From contig NC_081409.1 in assembly GCF_030272615.1 (NCBI RefSeq), positions 473,486,573 through 473,550,572 on the forward strand: a stretch of DNA of 64,000 nucleotides, given 5' to 3'. The position numbers were made by a program, and so were the translations under genes. The stretch is from Cryptomeria japonica. Lineage: Eukaryota > Streptophyta > Pinopsida > Cupressales > Cupressaceae. Numbering within the stretch: the first letter of the stretch is position 1; the number at the start of each line of letters is the position of its first letter. Below, one piece after another: positions 1 to 10,544 of the stretch. The notes below the pieces were generated by a model, which had not been told where the DNA came from, searched no databases, and saw only the letters and a program-made list of their open reading frames with translations.

Positions 1-105
1 ATAACTCCAGTGTTGAACACCCATGCTTCTGATGAATATCTTCACCCTATCTTTCCATATACCGAAATTTTCCCTGTTAAACTTTGGACCTTCCCTCTTC
101 ATCAT
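1..105 (-). CDS. Ty1/copia gag, N-terminal 35 residues (runs off window)
   Basis: An open frame starts at an ATG at 105 and reads leftwards without a stop to the window edge. It begins MMKREGPKFN and contains NFGIWKDRVKIFI, the N-terminal pattern of copia Gag (a GPKF..ENF..WK stretch), and matches in style the gag starts of the two other copia elements here. A second ATG follows directly. It lies 56 bases downstream of a methionine-tRNA-type primer-binding site and a complete LTR, so it is the 5' end of a minus-strand element whose body lies outside the window. Gag would assemble the cytoplasmic virus-like particle. Nothing in these 35 codons is broken. Confidence 0.75.
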   Translation of the reverse strand, partial: MMKREGPKFNRENFGIWKDRVKIFIRSMGVQHWSY

Positions 106-174
106 TTGACTGGGATCTTTACCTCAAGCAGTTAAGCTTACAACATAGAGGACCTAGAGTGGTCTGATACCAAT
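106..174 (-). promoter_or_regulatory. 5' leader with primer-binding site
   Basis: Bases 161-172, read on the minus strand, are TGGTATCAGACC, close to the standard initiator-methionine tRNA primer site TGGTATCAGAGC. It is two bases inside the LTR end at 175. The leader resembles that of Copia1 around 14720-14775 (shared block CTGCTTGAGGTAAA on the minus strand), which supports the same order and orientation. Confidence 0.8.
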
Positions 175-1677
175 TGATAACTCAATGATGAACCAATAGT
201 ACCAAATCGGTACTGAGAGGGGGGGTGAATCAATACAAACAAAAATACAGTCCAAAACTGGTTTGACAGAAAATACTCCAAATGACTGGCAAGCAGTGAT
301 ACTGGCTGGAACAGAGTGCAACCGGTAAGACCCAGAATAACTAAAACAACCATAAACCGGTCACTCACTGAGCTTTCCTCTTAGCTCAATACTATAGTAC
401 CATTACACCCTCATGCATGAATAGGTAAACTATCATCTAATCTTCACAACAGTTAGTTTAGTATGTTTTATAGACAGGCATAAAACACGGAACCATCATA
501 TGTTCAATAGGTAATAACAAAGCATCACACGACAAAAGCATCACACATGACACACATATTTTTCACATGGAAACCCAACTGGGAAAAACCATAGTGGGGA
601 TGAATACCCACAATCTGCTTTTGAACTCTTTAGAAGTCCACTCTATTAGGAGCCTTGTCCGGTTAAAGACATTACAATAGGTTCTGCTAGGAACCAATCT
701 TGTTAGGGATCACCCAGTTAAGGGATGGCTACAATACCCGATTAAGGGTTAAACCTAGTTGGGGTTACCTTGTTAGATGATTTCAAGAACTCAATAGCTA
801 AAGGATTTCCAAAGCTCTATAGCTACCCAGAACTCATTAACTTCGAGTTACCCGGTTAAGGGATTTGAATCAAGCCGGTTAAAGCTACCTTGTTAGGGGA
901 TTTGTATCAAGCTAGTTAAGGCTACCCTATTAAGGGATTTCACAACTGTTGAAGTGGTTAGAGATCAACAGGAATTACAATGATCTAGTAACAGCACTCA
1001 ATGCTAATGCAGATCCATTTTGGCTCCTCTTCACCTTCTGCACATTCACTTTGCAGGTATCTCTTCTCTCCTTTGGTCTAGCAAGAATCACATATCACTT
1101 TCCTTGGATACACACTCATAACTTTTGCCAACAACCTTAGAAAGAAACACAACATCGACCTTATAGAAAACATACAGGTCGTTAGGAAAAACCCTAAACC
1201 CTAAACCTATTAGGTTAAGTAATTCAGGCGGTTCAATCCTGACCATTGAATCATACTGCATTAAATGAAACAATCTTGAATCGATCTCAATACATTCTCC
1301 ATCGTCCATTATCCACCGATTTCATGGCGGCTAATCCTTCACCCGCACAGATCTTATGTGGCAACTCGACCTATTCTCCATTATACTGCTAACTCATCAC
1401 ACAAAGATCACCGATTGAGTCACACAGGCTTGAGGTACTCCAACCGGAAATCCTAAAGTGGAAACTACCTACCAACTGGTAGTCACACAGTGCTTCCATG
1501 TGCCGATTCATCTTGAACAAATATACCGCTTCACTTTGGCATATATACCGGTTCACACATATGTCGGTTCTCTCTTCTCACATTTCACATATGCTGGTTC
1601 ACTTCATATCACATATTGACATCAATGACAACATACAATATCATTATGTCCTTATATCGGTTCACACAATGCCAACA
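175..1677 (-). mobile_element. copia LTR (5' LTR of a minus-strand element)
   Basis: On the minus strand it starts TGTTGGC at 1677 and ends in CA at 175, next to the primer-binding site. It is about 1.5 kb. Its first 70 bases are clearly related to the plus-strand LTR that begins at 63363 (shared GATATTGTATGTTGT and ATTGATGTCAATATG). A CCCTAAA-type double motif (1189-1207) lies upstream of a TATA-like site (about 1161-1166), the promoter arrangement also seen in the other copia LTRs. The flank beyond 1677 has no partner LTR in the window, so the target duplication cannot be tested. Confidence 0.8.
1161..1207 (-). promoter_or_regulatory. LTR promoter: telo-box plus TATA-like site
   Basis: Two consecutive CCCTAAA units at 1189-1207 sit about 25 bases upstream (minus strand) of TATAA at about 1161-1165. 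Telo-boxes (AAACCCTA) are known plant promoter elements near transcription starts. Here the motif is inside an LTR, so I read it as promoter sequence and not as telomeric DNA. Confidence 0.4.
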
Positions 1678-1789
1678 AGTACAAAATGATGTCCAATGAC
1701 ATGTACAAACTCCCATCAGAGCAAGAATCATATCGGCTACAAAAACTGGGTGTGTCTACAAAAAATATCCCCGCTACAAAAAGAATCAT

Positions 1790-4177
1790 CTAGCTGGCTC
1801 CCTCTCCCTCATCGTCTGGTGGAGGAGTAGGAGCCTGATGCCTGGGATCCTATCGAGGTGCTTGTGCTGCCTCTGATCTAGGCATATACTATGAATAGGG
1901 TTGCACCTGTTGTGCAACAGGAACTCTGACACTATATGCTACCACATAATATGCTACCCTACTGCTCTGGAGAAGCACCTCCTGTCGTAGAGACTCTATC
2001 TCTTCTCTCAACTCTACTCTCAATGCTGTGATCTGGCGATCACGCTTGGCCCTAACCTTGACCAGCTATTGATCTCACTCCGCCAGCTGAGTCTGAGCCA
2101 CTGTCAACTGTGATTGCAGCTCTGCAAGATGTGCTCTCATCGACCGTCCCGTGTCAGCCGCCTGCTCTCTCGCAGGCTCCCCGCCACCATCTCCACCTAT
2201 GGCTCCACCATGCTCATCTTGCCACTGCTAGACCTGCCTCAGAGCTACTCGCTCCTCCTCTCCACCACCCAGCCTCATGCCTACTCTCCCAACGGATCCA
2301 CCCTCACCCCTCTATTGTCCAACATCAGCTCGCACCCCGCTGCTACTAGCACCAAGATCACCACTAGTCTATCGTGGAGCCTCTGATCTCTATGTCTGTC
2401 CTTGCCTGTGGCCTTGCCTCTAGCCCTGTCCCTGTGCTGGTGCGGGGGCATCATCCTCCACATCCTCAATATGAGGAGCCTGCTCTCCAAGATCTATAAA
2501 CTGAGGGAATGGATGTTGCTGAAAGTAATCCCTGTACTGGGGCAATACCCTTGCATCTGCTATAGCATCTAGGTAATCCCACCTCAGGTGGTGTAAACAT
2601 GTCAGCTCCTGCATCACTAAAGCATAGGATAGCCTAGGTGACCATCCCTATCTCTCCTCATAGGCGTATTGAGCATATGTTGTATACTCCTGAGAGATCC
2701 CCTAAGGCCAGCTATACTACCTCATCACTCATGAAATGACGAATCGCTCCACAACAATCTATGACCTCCCAATCAGTGGGCGTGTAACAAAAAGGTCTCT
2801 CTGAACCGCCCACCAATCATCCCATGACTCCAACCCCCTGTATAGTCTCCATATGATAGCTATCAGATCATCGAGCTGTCGTCACCAGAAGTCTATCTTG
2901 CCCAGATGGGGCTGCATAATATATCTGGCATACCTAGAAAATAATCAGCTGCCTTGGCTCTCTGCTATCATCAACTATCAGTCGACAAATGGGAAGGTTC
3001 TCCCAAGCCCACACCTATAAAATGTACACCCTATTGGCCATGCTCTACCCATCTCTGTAAACAATCTCATGCATCTCCCGATACATGTGGGCCAACAAAC
3101 AAGAGCCCCAGCCAAGTCTCTGAGGGGTCTCTATCAACCTCTCTAGCATACGACCCCATCCGTTCTGGAAACCCTATTGCCCTCTGTTTGGCATCGAGAA
3201 GCAACCAATGAAACCTACTAGGACACATGCCAGTGGATACTCCTCAATGTACCTACTCATCAATATATCCCAACTCATGGAATGAGTCAAGATATCAAGA
3301 TCCTTGAATACGTTCCTAAGAGCCTGTAGTCCAAATAACAATGCATTATCATAATCCACCTTATCCCCAGCAAAAGGGATACGAAGGATCCTGTACACAT
3401 CCTCGGGAGTGATAGTCAACTCCCCAACTGGAAAATGAAAGGTATTATGCTTTGAATGAAACCACTCTACCAATGCTATGAGCATCCCATGGTTCACACA
3501 GATATCAGGTAACCTCATCAGGTGAGTCAAGCCACACATATCAACATGAGCTTGCTCAACCTCAAACAAATCATGAACTAAAGCCATAGTGGGAGGATAT
3601 ACACATCTGAAGAGCACAGGAGGTAAGCACACCTGCAAAAAAAAAAAACCAACAACGATCATCAGAAAACATTCCAAATGAGCCTACAAGAGAAGTTAAA
3701 CATCACAAAAATCCAAATAAGTCAAATGCAATAGCAAAATTTCATGTTTACACTTTCAAAAATGATCACTATCTTTCAAATGAGAAAACATAGTCAAGAA
3801 ACATATTGTACGAGTCAAGAATAGCTCTTGTACGAGAAAATGGCCTCGAACAACAAACTTTTACACATCGTATGACAAAATGGTCTTCTAACCGACCTGT
3901 CGTATGACACGAAGGTGAATCTTGTATGACAAATCTAATGGCTCCAAACAACAAAAGAAAATTTGCCAGTTTCTTGTACGAGATAGGATCCTGTCTCGCA
4001 CGATAAACTGTGACACCCAACCCAAAACCCATGAAAAACGTGAAAAATGAACAAAAAAATTCAAAATTGGAAACATAAAGAAGTTAAAGATCGATCACTT
4101 ACTATTGGCTCGTAGTTTCGGGGTCGATTGTGATGTCTCTAGTGCTCAAATTGATGTTGACGAGTAGGGACCACCAT
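1790..4177 (-). pseudogene. plant mobile domain (PMD) protein, decayed, two exons
   Basis: The clearest part (3632-3174) encodes FHFPVGELTITPEDVYRIL and related PMD signatures (family of MAIN/MAIL1; Arabidopsis members act in gene silencing and meristem maintenance, many others are transposon-linked). Further PMD-like peptides continue leftwards in other frames: LLAHMYREMHE near 3090, WAWENLPICR near 3010, QYRDYFQQHPFPQFIDLG near 2530, and an acidic tail ending in a stop at 1790-1792. A 5' exon can be drawn from ATG 4177 to 4103 (25 codons, one internal TAG), then GTAAGT, a 470-base intron, and a pyrimidine-rich TTTGCAG at 3633 that joins in the same phase. Several frameshifts and stops make it a pseudogene. 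Exon structure is inferred from splice motifs only. Confidence 0.75.
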
Positions 4178-4250
4178 TTTTCTTCGTAGAAGGCTTTTTG
4201 AATTTTCAAACTTGGAGGGTTAAAATGATTTGAAAATGACACTTTCATCC

Positions 4251-4258
4251 TATATATA
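4251..4258 (-). promoter_or_regulatory. TATA box of the PMD gene
   Basis: TATATATA lies about 75 bases upstream of the predicted start codon at 4177 on the minus strand, a normal spacing for a plant core promoter. The gene is dead, so this is a relic. Confidence 0.4.
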
Positions 4259-4739
4259 GCCTAAAACCTAATTTTTCAACTTGCTCCGATGGTTATGAAC
4301 CTTAGCTAATTTGCCTACTCTGATTCCATTTTTGGGATCGAAATCAAAATTCGAGATCATTTTGCTAGTCAATTTCACAATTTTGACCACTTAGCGCTTT
4401 TTCATCAAATGCTCATTCTTTCTTCAAATTAAGCTCCATTTCAACGCTAAATCCTAATTCAATTTCATTCTACACATCAACATTTCAATCAACTCTACGT
4501 TCAATTTCTCATCAATCAACGCCAATTTTTATTTTTATTTTTTTTAAATCCCGAGAATCAATTTGTGCTCAAATAACTTATTTTCACCAAACAATTGCCT
4601 ATAATCAAGTACCCTCACTATCTTTTGATTTTGCTCCCGAGGGGGCATACTCACGACCTTGTAACTTCACATCTCCTCATAGTCGAGAAAATTTTTCAAA
4701 TCTTCATCGAAAGTTGAGCAAACATCTTTTCAACTAAAG

Positions 4740-5290
4740 AAAATCAAAGAAGACCTCATCGCTAGGGGCATCTCAGCTTCATCGCTTCGCATCAAGTTGA
4801 GATCTCTCGATCATTTGAATCGAATCAATCGCTAAGGGGCATATTAGTTTCATCGCTTCATATCAAGCTGATACTTGTCTTTCATCTGAATTAATCTCTT
4901 AACATTAATCAATTTCATCACTTCAAATCAAATTGATTATTCATTTAAACTCAATCAAAAGTTTAAAGAGTTTCTTTGATCACACTAAATCTAAGCAGGT
5001 GCTCAGCATTCATTTCTTGATCAAGCTGGACGGTTCATTCTTCGCTCATCGTGTCTTGATCAATCAAGTTCAAGATCAATTCTAATCATCACTCACTGCA
5101 TCTAAGATCAATCAAGTTCAAGTTTGGTATCTTTGTTTTCTATCGTTCCTCAGTTCAATCAAGTTCAGGATTGGTATCACTTTAATCAGACTTCATTTAG
5201 CTTTGTCACTTCGAATCAAGCTAAACACCTTGCTTTTTATCTACTTCGTGATCAATCAAGTTCAGAACTAGCATTTCCTAGACATCACAC
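4740..5290 (+). repeat. degenerate short-period repeats, CT/AT-rich
   Basis: Two related repeat sets are visible. At 4750-4960 a unit like ATCGCTAGGGGCATCT, CAGCTTCATCGCTTC, ATCAAGTTGA recurs about three times. At 5050-5290 GATCAATCAAGTTCA recurs four times at about 45-95 base intervals. No coding sense was found. The block directly precedes a polypurine tract, so it may be the 3' untranslated part of an LTR retrotransposon. Confidence 0.45.
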
Positions 5291-5326
5291 ATTCTTTGAA
5301 CCAACGCGTTGCTCGCACATTAATTC

Positions 5327-5339
5327 AAAGAGGGGAAAA
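5327..5339 (+). promoter_or_regulatory. polypurine tract candidate
   Basis: AAAGAGGGGAAAA immediately precedes TGTAATACCC at 5340. A purine run abutting a TGT start is the standard plus-strand priming site 5' of a 3' LTR. Confidence 0.6.
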
Positions 5340-7421
5340 TGTAATACCCTAAAATTGGTCATCTAAACCATGGGCCCCTAATCTCGACAACATCACCAAG
5401 GTCCTAAACAAAGGCAATTAAATCAATCTTGAGCACATTATTAATTCTTTAATTATCAAAAATCACATGGAAAATCAATTACTCAATATTAATTAAATAT
5501 TTATTTAATTAATCAAATCATTTCCAAGAATATCATTTTGATCAATTATCCCATTTTAATTTATTAAATATCCTTGCATATTTAATTAATTAATAAATTT
5601 GTCATTCAATCATGCAAAAAGGATTAATTTATTACAAAAGATTAATTAATTTATTACAAAGAGTTGAACTGAAAATAAAACAAAAAAAGAATTGAACTGA
5701 GAGAGAAATCAAACCTGAGATATTATTTCTTTTTCTAAATTTAGAACTTGAAATCAGAAAAGCAATTTAATTGAATTATTGAATTATTCTCTAAAATTAG
5801 AACTCAAAGCTTTTCAGAAAAAGAAGTTCAGTTGCATTGAAAAGATCCTTTTCTTGAATAAATTAAAGAATTATCTATTTTTATCCTATATGCATGGAAT
5901 TAATTTATTATTATTTTCCAATGCAACTTGGACTTCTAATTTGAATGCATTTCAATTAAACTATAATTGGAATCTATCTCAAGGTTAACTAAACATGATT
6001 TCTCAATTATTTTAATTAATCCTAAATTGAGCTTTTTCTCTTGTGATTCTCTATAAATTCAGTCTTCAGCTCTCATTCCAGTTCACCCTAGAGATTTTTG
6101 AGAACACGCTTGGAGATTATTATCACACTAATTTTGCTCTGGAGTCATTGAAGATTATTGTGCTTTTAAGATTATTTGCATCCATTATTTCTTGCATCCA
6201 TTGTTGCTTGAATTGATTATTATTGCTTGAATTATTCATCCATCTTACATCCATATAGCTTAATATCATATAGATTAAATCCTTCATCTTGGTGTAGTCT
6301 AGTCACTAGTATTGCTTATAAAAATCTGAGAGCAATCTTATACTCGCATCATTTAGAAGGAAATTAGTCACTTTGCTATGGTTTATTTCTTATTGATTAT
6401 TGATTACTAACCATGTATATAATGACTTAATTGAAGTGTTGTGCTTGCAACTACTAGGTTCACTTTTTCACACACACAAGTAGAACAAATTTGGTTTTGC
6501 TATAACAGTGATAGTTTTCCATATTGTTCATACAGGGTGTGAAATCTTGTGATGAAACTCTGAATTAATTTGAAAGTAACCTAAATCACCTTTCTAATGC
6601 ACCTAGTCTGACCTCTTGAAGTGAAATTTGGAGGGAGTTATAAGCGGTTTACTCTCTGCAAGTTTGAAACCCTCCATTTTCAAGGGTTAGAATGCAAATG
6701 GAGCCCTAACTTGCAATCTACCCATTGGAATCCAATGGCCATTGGTAGAATGAAATTTAGAGGCATGTATTCTAATACTCCAAAGGGGTGAGGTCAGAGG
6801 AGTTGGTTTGGTAATTTTACCACCAAGCCCTAGTCTAAACTGTTTGAGGGTTTAAATTAGCCTAGAATGGAATTCATTGTACACACAATGAAGAATGATG
6901 AGCTAAAGAGTTAATTTCTAGATTGGGAACATTGGGATATAGAATAATCCTCTTGAAGAGTTAGAATATTCTTGTGATCCCATTCTCACATACTTCTTTT
7001 GTAAAATAGACCTAACTTGATCAATTAGGCCTGAGAACCCAATAGGTGTTGGAGAGTGCAAGAATAGGTTGTAAACCGAAGCTTTTGGATTTTGATAGTA
7101 GTCCCAAAAGGGTATCTAGAACCCAAATTTACTTGGTAGGTTGTTTGGCATAATTTGGAGAAAAATCCAAAAAATCAGTAAAATAGGGCTACTAGTCGGT
7201 AGACCTATTCAAGCCCTAGGACCAGTACCCAAACATGTATTCCAAAAAATTGTTGTGAAAGGTGTTATTGAGTCTTAAGGAGGGCATGGGAGTTTTATAC
7301 CACCCATAGACAAGTTTAAGAACCCTATTTCACATTGGAGTGGATTGAGACCTTGAGAGGAAGCATAGGTATTGTCAGACCTAAGAGTGTGAGTGTGTGG
7401 GTTTGTCACCCTACTGCTGCA
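5340..7421 (+). mobile_element. probable LTR (gypsy-type), 3' end uncertain
   Basis: The start is set by the polypurine tract and TGTAATACCC. A TATA-like CTATAAATTC at about 6050 fits an internal promoter. The 3' end is a guess: CTGCTGCA near 7421 is the most plausible CA terminus, but no partner LTR or target duplication is in the window. No open frame of note lies inside. If the LTR is real, the internal region to its left is short or displaced, because the antisense PMD pseudogene occupies it. Confidence 0.4.
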
Positions 7422-8382
7422 AATCTCTGCATCATCCTTTCCAAGATCTCCTCAATTATATATAAACCTAATTGAACTCTCTCCAACCAGTGTCTTAATA
7501 TGAGAACATTACAAAAGTACAACTTTGTTGCTTCATGTCAAGCAAGGCTAGCAGACTTCTTTGGGAAATAAGACTCATTGTGTTTTGTTGTTAATGAACA
7601 ACTTTGCTGATTTTATAGAAAAAGAGGATTCCAAAAATAGTCTTGCAACTACTCCATCACACAAATTGTGACTCATACTTTTTTTCTTTCAAAGCCCTCC
7701 TTATCTGCCATATGTAAACTTCAGAAGACTCATAAAGGCATTTACTCATTCTGCTCAGCCTTATTCTGAATCAAGCATTTATACCATGATCTTATCTTTC
7801 CTTTCTTGTCAAATCACAATCTTCACCAAATATGATCTATACTCAACAAGACATTCACTTACCATGTATATCTTACTAATGGTGGTAGCATGTAAGTCAA
7901 GAAGTCACACAATCAACTTTGGGTTACTTAAGATCTCAATTCCATATTCTGGGCACCAAGCTTAAAACTTCAAATACCAACCATTGATGTTACTAAGGTA
8001 GCATAAAGAAAACTAGGGTTTAAGAGACTTCAAATACTTTGCCAAAAAACATTTGGTGGGAAGAAAAAACACCTTATATCATCAATATAACCTGCATGAC
8101 TTACCCCGATATATCTTCTCTTCGTTGTAGGATGTGATTTTGGCAAAGCACTTTTATATTTGGTAGAATAGATACAATAAACTGAAATTTGTATTTTCGG
8201 CATATCAGACATGATTATATGCCAATATGAAATCCGTTTTGAAGAAGGTCCTACTTACTGTGTCATTGTTATTAGCTACTCTAAAACATTCTTTTTCGTT
8301 GTATCATTTCATGAGTCTTGTCAATACCGAGTATTTGATAGAAGGAGGAGAAGAATGTATTTCTTCCTTGACTTTTTGGAAT
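7422..8382. other. no recognisable feature
   Basis: AT-rich sequence with short frames on both strands and no family motif that I recognise. I see no LTR boundary, tRNA-like fold or repeat of note. Confidence 0.5.
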
Positions 8383-8506
8383 GAATTCATAGATTTCATT
8401 TCCTTTTGTTACTACATGCTGGGTCTCAACCTTCATGGGAGCCACATTTGTCCCCACATATAGTACTCATGTTCATGTATTAAGAAAACTCTGCAATTGA
8501 TGCATA
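8383..8506 (+). repeat. dispersed repeat, copy 1
   Basis: About 123 bases from GAATTCATAGATTTCATTTC onwards match 16733-16855 at roughly nine in ten positions by eye, in the same orientation. The two copies bracket Copia1 but lie 440 and 710 bases outside it, so they are not its target duplication. The region 8507-8946 holds nothing else that I recognise. Confidence 0.7.
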
Positions 8507-8946
8507 TAGGACAGTCTTTCCCAACAACTAATCTACCTCAGGCACAGGAATCGCAAATCCACCCATACCACATTTTTTTGAGGGAATTAGGAAATGGAAA
8601 ATGGATTTAAACCCCCTACTATTTTCTACCCCTACCCCTACCTCTACCAATCCCATAGACTCGGTCGAGGCCCCCCTAACAACCTGGTATTCATTCGTCA
8701 AGCAACTCCAGGATGATGTTTTGATAGGTGGGTGTGGAGGGGAGATGGATGTCAGTGATAATGCTAACGAGATGTCAGTACACTTTTCTTGGTGTCAATA
8801 CTTTCCTCACCTAGTGTAAGTAGGGTTGGTTTATTATTAATAGAAGCACATTTCATTCCTTTCAAACCATTCCCTCCAAATAGAATAATTATCTATCTAT
8901 TATGCACCCTTTTAGATCGATACCAATCCTTCCCATATCCATATTC

Positions 8947-10211
8947 TGTTAGGATAACCAGTGAACAATGTAGAGGTGGGGGGGGGGGTGAAGCAGTTTT
9001 TAACAGATTATAACTTTTAATCCACAATACAACCTTAAACAAATCAAGTACCGCTAAAACATATACAGATGCCGGTAGGAACAAATACCGGTAAACAATA
9101 CAACTTAACAATTAACTAGATAATCAATGCAAAGAAACCATACCACATAACACCATGATTTGTACCTGGAAAACCCAAAAAGGGAAAAACCATGGTGGGA
9201 AGCCTACCCAAAGTCAGATTATACTTCTGCAAAAAGTATGTGTTACAATGAGGGCCTGCACTTGCAGGAAGACACACTCCTTAGAGCGTATTTCTCATTA
9301 CAAAAGAGTCTCACTGACTACAGAGAGGCTACAACCATCTCAAGATAAATGGAAAACAATCCAATAGAGTGAACTGCTATAAATAGCATCTACCATGCCT
9401 AATTATAGTCCCGGTTAAGCTCAGTGTCGGAGGACTAAATCCTCTTTTGAATCCAATTTGATCACCAATGATTGATCAACTCCTCTACCTGAATGATATT
9501 ACAATATTCGCACAATAGATTCCTTGACCATGACCTTTTCATTAATCATGATATTTTACAAAGAGTTTCTACCTCTTATTTATACAAACCCTAAGGCCTA
9601 AACTGATTAGGTCAGCCACCTAAAGATATTACAATAAGATCATTACATAATTCCATTTACAATGATATTCCATGTCGTCTTAAGACCAAAACAATAATAA
9701 CAAATTCATAAATCATCTCAAATCATCTTAATAACATGTAGAGTACACATTAGTATAATATCGGTCCATAACCTAGATAGGTATTGAACCTATTCTAGGT
9801 CCACCATGCTAAAGCAATGTCTTCAAGCAGTTGAAGCATGATCAAAGAAAATCTTTAGCATCCTGAAATCCATGAAGAAGCTACACCAACACCAATTATG
9901 CATTTTGTCACAATTCCTCAATGAAAGCTCTACCTGTAAAGCCTTAAACTAGTGTCGGTAAGGGTTTACCAAAGTGTATGATAGCATCCAATTACCAAGC
10001 CGATACCAACTGACCAAAACATTCTCATAGAGCATCTTTACTAATCCAAACATGTTGGAAGTGTCCAACGGATAGTCTCTTCTGCGGGTAACACTAGATC
10101 TTCTACCGGTAACCAAAACTTGTCTACCGGTAACCAACCATAACAGCTAGTATTGACATCAATGACAAAACATCAATGCAACACATAATCAATTCATCCA
10201 TAATGCCAACA
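8947..10211 (-). repeat. Copia1 3' LTR
   Basis: The 1,265-base repeat starts TGTTGGC at 10211 on the minus strand and ends CA at 8947. It aligns along its length with 14775-16022. A run of G near 8978-8987 is longer than in the partner LTR. The telo-box and TATA pair is near 9578-9595. Confidence 0.9.
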
Positions 10212-10225
10212 ATCTCCCCCTTTGG
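10212..10225 (-). promoter_or_regulatory. Copia1 polypurine tract
   Basis: On the minus strand CCAAAGGGGGAGAT directly precedes the 3' LTR start TGTTGGC. Copia2 has nearly the same tract (AAAAGGGGGATAT) before its own 3' LTR at 46051. Confidence 0.85.
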
Positions 10226-10544
10226 CATTGATGGCAACACTAGATGTGAAAAACATATAAGTACCAAGAAATGCCAAACAAGTCTCCCCCTGTGGAAGAC
10301 AACCAACAATGAATAGCTCGCCCCCTATGAATGATATCTCTATAAGGTCCTGAATGATTTTTCACATTACTATCACTCCCCCTTTGACATCAATGCCAAA
10401 AATCTGACAAAATTATCAAAGCAATGATATAAACCTCTAAATCTCAAAGCTAACTACTCCTCCTGAGTAGTAGCGCCATTCATCAATGCTGGAATGAATA
10501 AAGTCTCTGATAATACATGTCAGACTGATGACAAACTTCATCAA

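Noticed and set aside
1189-1207. CCCTAAA repeats as interstitial telomere
   Set aside because: Only two units, inside an LTR and matched at the same place in other LTRs of this family; promoter telo-box is the better reading.
2954-3211. Plus-strand frame of 85 codons
   Set aside because: Antisense of the PMD pseudogene.
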